Below, piece by piece: positions 58,824 to 64,000 of a stretch of DNA of 64,000 bases; position 1 is the first letter of the stretch; every line of letters starts with the position of its first letter. The DNA is from Gaiellasilicea sp963794385 (GTDB lineage: Bacteria; Actinomycetota; Thermoleophilia; Gaiellales; Gaiellaceae). The DNA is taken from the NCBI GenBank assembly GCA_963794385.1, contig CAWCDT010000002.1, positions 62,001 through 126,000 on the forward strand, read 5' to 3'. A program made the translations under genes and the position numbers. The notes under the pieces were generated by a model. The model was not told where the DNA came from. It ran no database searches and worked only from the letters and a program-made list of their open reading frames with translations.

Positions 58824-59458
58824 AACGTCCCGAAGCGCTCGTAGGCGGCGAGCGGCGACAGCCCGTCGCGGACGGCGGCGCGGATCTCGCTCTCGGTCGC
58901 AGCCTTCGCCTCTGCCTCGGCGAGGACACTCTCCGCAATGGCGTGCGGCACGGCCACGACTCCGTCGTCGTCGCCGACGATCCAGTCGCCCGGATCGATC
59001 TGCACCCGCCCGATCGTCACCGGCACCTGGGTCGCCTCGAGCTCCCAGCGCCAGGTCGAGTCCTCGGGCGTCACGAAGCGTGAGAAGACCGGGAAGCCCT
59101 CGTCGAGGATGAAGCGGACATCCCGGCAGCCGCCGTCGAGCACGCAGCCTGCGACGCCTCGGGCCTTCAGCGACGTGACCGAGAGCTCGCCGAGGTGCGC
59201 CGAGACGTCCTGCGCGCACGCATAGACGGCGACGTGGCCGCTCGGGACCTCACCGAGCATGCTCAGCACCTTCCTCAGCGCCTCGTCGTAGTCGGCGGTC
59301 TCCGAGGGCCTCCCCCGGACGGTGTAGGCGGGCCCGGCGAGCCGGAGGCCGGCGGTCAGCGGCCGGATCGCCGGCGGCAGTGTCTGCGCGTGCAGCCCGC
59401 GGGCATCGAGGATGTCCGCGAGCGCCGCGGTGTAGATCGCCTCGAATCGCTGTCTCAC
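58820..59458 (-). CDS. RraA-like protein (HMG aldolase / oxaloacetate decarboxylase family)
   Basis: The 212-residue protein has the RraA/aldolase fold. It includes ADILDARGLHAQTLPPAIRP, the loop KARGVAGCVLDGGCRDVRFI (DGGCRD, metal/pyruvate-binding Arg and Asp) and VGDDDGVVAVPHAIAESVLA. Members cleave 4-hydroxy-4-methyl-2-oxoglutarate or decarboxylate oxaloacetate, while RraA itself inhibits RNase E. The catabolic setting and intact DGxxRD motif favour the aldolase role. It overlaps the upstream gene by 4 bases on the same strand. Confidence 0.8.
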   Translation of the reverse strand: MRQRFEAIYTAALADILDARGLHAQTLPPAIRPLTAGLRLAGPAYTVRGRPSETADYDEALRKVLSMLGEVPSGHVAVYACAQDVSAHLGELSVTSLKARGVAGCVLDGGCRDVRFILDEGFPVFSRFVTPEDSTWRWELEATQVPVTIGRVQIDPGDWIVGDDDGVVAVPHAIAESVLAEAEAKAATESEIRAAVRDGLSPLAAYERFGTF

Positions 59459-60000
59459 GGCTCCGGGATCCCGAGATCGGGCGGCCGGTCGTCACCGCGG
59501 CCTTCGTAGAAGCGGACGAAGCCGCCCTGGTCGTCCGGCACCTCGACGTAGACGTCGAGCGGCGCCGAGCACGCGGCGCGCAGCTCGCCGAGCTCGGCCG
59601 GCGAAAGATCCGTCGAGACGTTGATCGTCGACGCGCCGAGCTCCTCGAGCGCGCGGGCCGTGGGTGGATTGGCGCAGGGCAGGAGCACGGACGTCTTGAG
59701 GACGAGGGTCTCGGGCAGGTCTCCGTCCCGCTTCATCCGGCCGAGTGTCGCGAGCACACCCGCGTCCGCGACGAGCACCGACCGGATGCCGAGCGCGACG
59801 CCGTGCTCCGAGCCGAGCGCTGCCAGCTCCGCGATCTCAGCGTCGGTGAGCATCATCACGCCCGAGCCCTGCGAGACCTGCCGCACCGGCACGCTGCGCG
59901 CATCGGCCTCCTCGAGCACGGCCCGCAGGACGGCGGGGCCTTCGACCGAGGGGATCTCGATTCGGTACCGCAGGCCGTCTGCGAAGCGCGCGTCGCTCAC
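59455..60000 (-). CDS. U32-peptidase-like TIM-barrel protein, apparently shortened
   Basis: The 181-residue product includes RYRIEIPSVEGPAVLRAVLE, VPVRQVSQGSGVMMLTDAEI, ALGIRSVLVADAGVLATLGR, ASTINVSTDLSPAELGELRA and PLDVYVEVPDDQGGFVRFYE. These resemble actinobacterial proteins annotated as U32-family peptidases, which I recall as being about 300 residues or more. Relative to them, a stretch between GSEHGV and ALGIRSV and the C-terminal third seem to be missing, although the frame is open throughout. The start is GTG 60000. Whether it is functional is doubtful. The family assignment is tentative. Confidence 0.5.
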   Translation of the reverse strand: MSDARFADGLRYRIEIPSVEGPAVLRAVLEEADARSVPVRQVSQGSGVMMLTDAEIAELAALGSEHGVALGIRSVLVADAGVLATLGRMKRDGDLPETLVLKTSVLLPCANPPTARALEELGASTINVSTDLSPAELGELRAACSAPLDVYVEVPDDQGGFVRFYEGRGDDRPPDLGIPEP

Positions 60001-60037
60001 GCCGCTAGCTTCTCACCCAGGCGGTTAGGGTTGCGGG

Positions 60038-60685
60038 GTGTTGCCGATCGAGCGCCCCGGCAAGATCATCTGCGTCGGGCTCAACTACCGCGACCATGCC
60101 GAGGAGCAGGGCGTCGAGCTTCCCGAGGAGCCACTGCTCTTCGCGAAGTGGCCGAATGCGCTGATCGGGCCGGGCGAGCCGATCGTGATCCCGCCGATCG
60201 TGACGAAGTGCGACTACGAGGCCGAGCTTGGCGTCGTGATCGGAACGCGGGTGAGGGCTGTGGCGAAGGAGAGCGCGCTCGAGGCCGTTCGAGGCTACGT
60301 GTGCGCGAACGACGTCAGCGCCCGAGACCTTCAGTACAAGGACGGTCAGTGGTCGCGCGGAAAGTCGCCGGACACGTTCTGCCCGGTCGGCGAGCTCGCG
60401 CCCGCGGCCGACGTCCCTGATCCGCACAAGCTCCGCATCCGGGCGATCGTCAGCGGCGAGGTGTTGCAGGACTCGACCACGGCCAACCTCATCTTCGGGA
60501 TCGACGAGATCATCAGCCACGTCTCGCAGACGATGACACTCGAGCCGGGCGATCTGATCCTCACCGGGACGCCCGCCGGCGTGGGCGTCTTCCGAGAGCC
60601 GCAGCGGCTCCTGCAGGCCGGAGACGAGGTCACGATCGAGATCGAGGGGGTCGGCTCGCTGACGAACCCCGTCGTCGCCGGTTGA
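60038..60685 (+). CDS. Fumarylacetoacetate hydrolase-family protein
   Basis: The 215-residue single-domain protein has the FAH metal site: LNYRDHAEEQGVELPEEPLL, KCDYEAELGVVIG (Glu ligands), VCANDVSARDLQY and SPDTFCPVGELA, followed by DLILTGTPAGVGVF. Family members hydrolyse or decarboxylate beta-diketo or oxo acids, including 2,4-diketo-3-deoxy sugar acids. That fits the lactonase and semialdehyde dehydrogenase nearby. GTG 60038 has TAGGGT (60026-60031) six bases upstream, a leaderless pattern. A TTG follows immediately and is an alternative start. Confidence 0.88.
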   Translation: MLPIERPGKIICVGLNYRDHAEEQGVELPEEPLLFAKWPNALIGPGEPIVIPPIVTKCDYEAELGVVIGTRVRAVAKESALEAVRGYVCANDVSARDLQYKDGQWSRGKSPDTFCPVGELAPAADVPDPHKLRIRAIVSGEVLQDSTTANLIFGIDEIISHVSQTMTLEPGDLILTGTPAGVGVFREPQRLLQAGDEVTIEIEGVGSLTNPVVAG

Positions 60686-60713
60686 CGCGCGACAATCGAG
60701 CATCGATGATCGC
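60682..60713 (+). promoter_or_regulatory. GntR gene promoter with tandem TCGATNATCGA operator
   Basis: TTGACG (60682-60687), 17 bases and GATGAT (60705-60710) precede the TTG start at 60720 by nine bases. Two copies of the palindrome, TCGAGCATCGA (60696-60706) and TCGATGATCGC (60703-60713), each with one mismatch, overlap at 7-bp offset across the spacer and the -10. This is the expected layout for autorepression. Confidence 0.6.
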
Positions 60714-60719
60714 CGCGGC

Positions 60720-61385
60720 TTGAGTATCGCGCGCACCGTCCTCCGAGAGCAGGTCAAGGACATCCTCCTCGAACGGATCCTCCGTGGCGAGCTCGAGCCC
60801 GGCGAGCGCCTGGTCGAAACACGGCTCGCGCGTGAGCTCGGCACGAGCCAGGCGCCGGTGCGCGAGGCGCTGCGCGACCTGGAGCTGCTGCGCCTCGTCG
60901 AGTCGGAGCCGTTTCGCGGCGCGCGCGTGCGTGCCGTCGACGACGCGCAGCTGCTACCGGTGTTCCCGGTCCGCGCCGTGCTCGAGGAGCTCGCGGCGAG
61001 CGAGGCGGCCCGAGAAGAGGATCGCGATCTCGGGCCGCTCGACCACGAGCTCGACGCAATGCGGCAGGCCGCCGCCGCGGCCGACTGGCACACGCAGATC
61101 GTCCACGACCTCGCCTTCCACCGGACGATGGTCGAGATGGCCGGCAACGAGCCGCTGCTGCAGTCCTGGCTCGTCCTCGGCGTCGAGGTCTCGACGGCGT
61201 TCGCGACCTACCAGACCTTCTGGGATCAGACCGAGCTCGCCGAGTTCCACCTCCCGATTGTGGAGGCGATCCGCGCCGGCGACGCCAGGCGAGCGGGTGC
61301 GGAGGCGCGCAAGCACGTCCGCCGGACCGAGCGGGTAGTGCGGCGGCGAATGCCGGACGCCCGCCGACGAGTGCCGCCGAGTTGA
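60720..61385 (+). CDS. GntR-family transcriptional regulator (FCD/FadR subfamily)
   Basis: The 221-residue protein has an N-terminal winged helix (VLREQVKDILLERILRGELE, then ETRLARELGTSQAPVREALR). An all-helical FCD effector domain follows, with likely metal/acid-binding residues in DLAFHRTMVEMAGNEPL, HLPIVEAIRAGDARRAGAEA and KHVRRTERV. FCD regulators usually sense carboxylic or sugar acids. Tandem palindromes in its own promoter and matching ones at three other promoters of the island make it the best candidate master regulator. The TTG start fits a leaderless mRNA. The isomerase gene follows 22 bases later. Confidence 0.88.
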   Translation: MSIARTVLREQVKDILLERILRGELEPGERLVETRLARELGTSQAPVREALRDLELLRLVESEPFRGARVRAVDDAQLLPVFPVRAVLEELAASEAAREEDRDLGPLDHELDAMRQAAAAADWHTQIVHDLAFHRTMVEMAGNEPLLQSWLVLGVEVSTAFATYQTFWDQTELAEFHLPIVEAIRAGDARRAGAEARKHVRRTERVVRRRMPDARRRVPPS

Positions 61386-61407
61386 AATCGCACGTGGAGG
61401 TGCCCAC

Positions 61408-62316
61408 ATGAAGCTTGGACTGCTCACCGCTCCGTTCCCGCGACGGTCGCTGCAGCAGGTCGCGGCCTGGTCGGCAGGCGAGGGCTTCGAGATGCTCGAG
61501 GTCGCCTGCTGGCCGGCCGCCGGGGCCGAGCGGCGCCGCTATGCAGGGACCTCGCACATCGATGTCGCGAGGGTCGACTCGGGCCAGGTGCGTGATCTCC
61601 TCGACCGGCACGGCCTCGAGATCTCGTCACTTGCCTACTACCCCAACAACCTCCACCCGGACGCGAAGCAGCGGCGAGCCGCGAACGCGCACCTGCGCAA
61701 TGTGATCGACGCCGCCGCGAAGCTCGGAGTACCGACCGTCGGCACCTTTGTCGGCCGCGACCAGACGAAGAACGTCCCGGACAACTTCCGCGAGTTCCGC
61801 AAGGTCTGGCCGCGGCTGGTCGATCACGCGGAGAAGCGCGGCGTCAGGATCGCGATCGAGAACTGCCCGATGATCTTCTCCTACGACGAGTGGCCCGGCG
61901 GCACGAATCTCGCCGCCACGCCGGCGGCCTGGGACGAGATGTTCTCGATCGTCGATAGTTCGAGCTTCGGCCTCAACCTCGATCCGTCGCATCTCGTCTG
62001 GCTGATGATCGACGCTGAGCGGGTCGTGCGCGACTACGCCGCGAAGCTCTTCCACGTCCACGCGAAGGATCTCGAGATCGACCGGGACGGCCTCTACCGC
62101 AACGGGACGCTCTCACTCGGGATGGGCTGGCAGGTGCCGCGGCTCCCCGGGCTCGGCGAAGTGCGCTGGGATCGCTTCGTCGCCGCGCTCTACCGGGCGG
62201 GGTACGACGGCGTGGTCTCGGTCGAGCACGAGGACCGGACGTTCGAGGGCACCGAGGAGCTCGTCAAGCGCGGCTTCCTGATTGCGCGCGACACCCTCAA
62301 ACCGTTGCTGCATTAG
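61408..62316 (+). CDS. Sugar phosphate isomerase/epimerase (AP endonuclease 2 family)
   Basis: The 302-residue TIM barrel begins MKLGLLTAPFPRRSLQQVAA. It carries metal-ligand segments GVRIAIENCPM (Glu), FGLNLDPSHLVWLMIDAERV (Asp, His), KLFHVHAKDLEIDRDGLYRN (His, Asp) and GVVSVEHEDRTFEG (Glu), typical of xylose-isomerase-like epimerases. A GGAGGTG ribosome site (61396-61402) precedes ATG 61408. It lies 22 bases after the GntR gene and is probably co-transcribed with it. The substrate is likely a keto-sugar or its acid. Confidence 0.85.
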   Translation: MKLGLLTAPFPRRSLQQVAAWSAGEGFEMLEVACWPAAGAERRRYAGTSHIDVARVDSGQVRDLLDRHGLEISSLAYYPNNLHPDAKQRRAANAHLRNVIDAAAKLGVPTVGTFVGRDQTKNVPDNFREFRKVWPRLVDHAEKRGVRIAIENCPMIFSYDEWPGGTNLAATPAAWDEMFSIVDSSSFGLNLDPSHLVWLMIDAERVVRDYAAKLFHVHAKDLEIDRDGLYRNGTLSLGMGWQVPRLPGLGEVRWDRFVAALYRAGYDGVVSVEHEDRTFEGTEELVKRGFLIARDTLKPLLH

Positions 62317-62344
62317 GTCCTGCGGTCAGCGCCTCGGTCGTCCA

Positions 62345-62368
62345 GGCGCCCAGGCAGCCGAGGGCGCC
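62345..62368. terminator. Possible bidirectional terminator between convergent genes
   Basis: The 66-bp gap between the isomerase and the convergent aldehyde dehydrogenase contains a 7-bp perfect stem, GGCGCCC (62345-62351) and GGGCGCC (62362-62368), with a 10-base loop. No T-run follows on either side, so termination efficiency is uncertain. Confidence 0.35.
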
Positions 62369-62382
62369 GGTGACGCGTCCGT

Positions 62383-63843
62383 TCAGGCAAGCGGCGCGTC
62401 CTGGTAGACCGTGACCGTCTCCGTGTAGAACTCGATCGCGGCGCGACCCTGCTCGTGCGGTCCCCAGCCGGACTCCTTGACGCCGCCGAAGGGGACGTGC
62501 ACGTCGGCGCCCGCGGTCTGCGAGTTGACGTGGATGATCCCGGCGCCGATCTCCTCGCTGAACCGCTGCACCACGTGCAGGTCGCGCGTGAAGAGGGCGG
62601 CGGAGAGGCCGAAGCGAACAGCGTTCGCGCGTTCGATGGCCTCGTCGAAGGTGGCGAAACGGTAGAGCGAGGTGACGGGTCCGAACACCTCCTCGCAGGA
62701 GAGCTCGGCGTCGTCGGAGAGGCCCTCGACGAGCGTCGGCGCGATCAGGTAGCCATCGTCGTCCGCGCGCTCGCCGCCGGTGAGCACCGTCCCGTCGCTG
62801 CGGGCGCGCGCGATCGCGGCCAGGATCTCCTCCATCGCGCCCTCGTTCACGACCGGCCCGACCTCGACCTCCGGATCGGCGGGATCGCCGATCTTGCCGG
62901 CCGCGATGCGGGCGAGCATCCGCCCGCGGAACTCGTCGTAGGCGGCGTCCTGGACGAGGATGCGACGTGTCGCCGTGCACTTCTGGCCCGCCGACCAGAA
63001 CGCGCCGGCGTAGGCGGCCTCGACGGCCCGGTCGAGCTCCGCGTCGGCCATGACGACGAGCGGGTTCTGGCCGCCGAGCTCGAGCTGGACACGGCAGTCG
63101 CGGGCCGTCGCCTCCTCGCGCACCGAGCGTCCGACGGGCACCGAGCCGGTGAACGAAATCGCGCGCACGTCCGGGTTCCGAACGAGCTCCGCTCCCACCT
63201 TCGAGCCGGCGCCCGTTAGCACGTTAAGGACGCCCGCCGGCAGCCCCGCCTCGGCGAAGCACTCGGCGACGTGCAGGCCCGTGCGCGGCGCCTCGTAGCC
63301 GAGCTTGAGGACGACGGTGTTGCCGTAGATCAGCGCCGGTGCGAGCTTCCAGACCGGGATCGCGATCGGGAAGTTCCAGGGGGTGATCAGCGCGACGACG
63401 CCGAGAGGGCGGCGAAGCGTGTAGAGCCGCTGATTCGGCACCGAAGGTGCATAGAGCTCGCCGATCGGCCGCCAGGCCTCACCGGCGGCGAAGCGGAGGA
63501 TCGTCGCGGCGCGCATCGCCTCCAGGCGTGCCTCGCGGAGCGGCTTGCCCATCTCCGCCGTCATGTCCTGCGCGATCTGCTCGGCGCGGGCCTCGATCGC
63601 GTCGGCGGCCTTGCCGAAGTACGCAGCGCGCTGCGCAGGCGGGAGCGCCGACCAGGCCGGGAACGCTTTGCCGCCAGCTTCGACCGCAGCACGGCCATCG
63701 GCGGCGTCCGACGCCGGATAGACGCCGGTCACCTGCGAGGGACGCCAGGGGCTCCGCTTCTCGTAGCTCTCGCCGCTCGCGCTCTCGCGCCATTCGCCGC
63801 CGACGTAGTTCTTCGCCGGCGCTCCGGTGAGCGTGTCAGACAT
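62383..63843 (-). CDS. Aldehyde dehydrogenase (2,5-dioxovalerate / semialdehyde type)
   Basis: The 486-residue enzyme has ITPWNFPIAIPVWKLAPALI, cofactor-binding AISFTGSVPVGRSVREEATA, general base in VQLELGGQNPLVVMADAELD, the nucleophile in FWSAGQKCTATRRILVQD and the closing PFGGVKESGWGPHEQGRAAI. The stretch GNTVVLKLGYEAPRTGLH resembles alpha-ketoglutaric semialdehyde dehydrogenases of oxidative pentose/uronate pathways, consistent with the lactonase and FAH-type enzymes in the island. AAAGGAG precedes ATG 63843. The start overlaps the stop of a second FAH-like gene, so the two are coupled. Confidence 0.88.
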   Translation of the reverse strand: MSDTLTGAPAKNYVGGEWRESASGESYEKRSPWRPSQVTGVYPASDAADGRAAVEAGGKAFPAWSALPPAQRAAYFGKAADAIEARAEQIAQDMTAEMGKPLREARLEAMRAATILRFAAGEAWRPIGELYAPSVPNQRLYTLRRPLGVVALITPWNFPIAIPVWKLAPALIYGNTVVLKLGYEAPRTGLHVAECFAEAGLPAGVLNVLTGAGSKVGAELVRNPDVRAISFTGSVPVGRSVREEATARDCRVQLELGGQNPLVVMADAELDRAVEAAYAGAFWSAGQKCTATRRILVQDAAYDEFRGRMLARIAAGKIGDPADPEVEVGPVVNEGAMEEILAAIARARSDGTVLTGGERADDDGYLIAPTLVEGLSDDAELSCEEVFGPVTSLYRFATFDEAIERANAVRFGLSAALFTRDLHVVQRFSEEIGAGIIHVNSQTAGADVHVPFGGVKESGWGPHEQGRAAIEFYTETVTVYQDAPLA

Positions 63844-64000
63844 GGGCGAGGCTCCTTTCGACGATGCTGGAAGCAAGGACGACGGGGTTCGCGAGGATGC
63901 CGATGCCCGGCACCTCGATCTCGACGAGCTGGCCGGGCTCGAGCGTGAAGTCGTCGGGAGGGACGAGGCCGGTGCCGGTGAGGAGGACGCTGCCCGGCGG
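63836..64000 (-). CDS. Fumarylacetoacetate hydrolase-family protein, C-terminal part (cut by window edge)
   Basis: The last 54 codons are present: GSVLLTGTGLVPPDDFTLEP, GQLVEIEVPGIGILANPVV and a short tail ending ERSLAHV. LLTGTG...PGDxVxxEIxGIGxLxNxV is the characteristic C-terminal pattern of FAH-fold proteins. The pairing with a semialdehyde dehydrogenase is typical of sugar-acid pathways, in which the FAH-type enzyme acts as a dehydratase or hydrolase. The stop overlaps the dehydrogenase start by 8 bases. The rest lies beyond the right edge. Confidence 0.7.
   Translation of the reverse strand, partial: PPGSVLLTGTGLVPPDDFTLEPGQLVEIEVPGIGILANPVVLASSIVERSLAHV

Overview
The window is about 70% GC and densely packed, with GTG and TTG starts, ATGA/GTGA gene overlaps and no ftsA between ftsQ and ftsZ. 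This points to an actinobacterium. A murein-ligase signature for meso-diaminopimelate and a glycine-cleavage operon in place of the usual sepF/divIVA genes fit a deep-branching class such as Thermoleophilia better than Streptomyces or Mycobacterium. That placement is inference. No tRNA, rRNA, CRISPR array, prophage or insertion sequence was recognised.

Layout. 1-2.7 kb: an ECF sigma factor with an O6-alkylguanine methyltransferase (cut by the edge), a PfkB-type kinase and a winged-helix protein. 2.7-17.6 kb: a complete division and cell-wall cluster (mraZ, rsmH, ftsL-like, ftsI, murE, murF, mraY, murD, ftsW, murG, murC, murB, ftsQ, ftsZ). It is driven by an mraZ promoter overlapped by four 10-bp-spaced GTGGG-type boxes, with a second promoter for ftsZ. 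17.6-22 kb: glycine cleavage genes gcvT, gcvH, gcvPA, gcvPB. 22-31.4 kb: housekeeping genes (rlmN, threonine aldolase, serine hydrolase, Ca2+/H+ antiporter, endonuclease IV, gltX, a response regulator, an M3-like peptidase). 31.4-40.3 kb: one long operon with a branched-chain-type ABC importer, an alpha/beta hydrolase, an acyl-CoA ligase, a TetR regulator, a FabH-like condensing enzyme and a MaoC hydratase. A 17-bp palindrome lies at its promoter. 40.3-44 kb: deoC, an exported protein, a Tat-exported TIM-barrel protein and a dehydrogenase. 44-64 kb: a catabolic island with SMP-30 lactonase, cysteine-hydrolase homologue, cupins, aldehyde dehydrogenases, TPP-dependent enzyme, RidA, amidase, a second ABC importer, RraA-like and fumarylacetoacetase-like enzymes, a GntR regulator and a sugar-phosphate isomerase.

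Two regulatory patterns stand out. First, an 11-bp palindrome, TCGATNATCGA, often doubled at 7-bp offset, sits at four promoters of the 44-61 kb island, including that of the island's own GntR gene. This suggests one local regulon. Second, many genes have a TANNNT -10 element 6-10 bases before the start codon, implying leaderless mRNAs. Three divergent pairs (rlmN/threonine aldolase, nfo/gltX, cupin/aldehyde dehydrogenase) have back-to-back -10 elements that overlap, with start codons only 22-24 bp apart.

Data-quality warning. At least seventeen frame breaks interrupt otherwise well-conserved genes, and every one is repaired by removing a single base. One small gene needs a base added. This insertion-biased pattern looks like unpolished long-read sequence rather than gene decay, so the broken genes are annotated over their full span as probably functional. 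Three genes (a metallo-hydrolase, a quinone-oxidoreductase-like gene and a U32-like protein) seem to lack internal segments.
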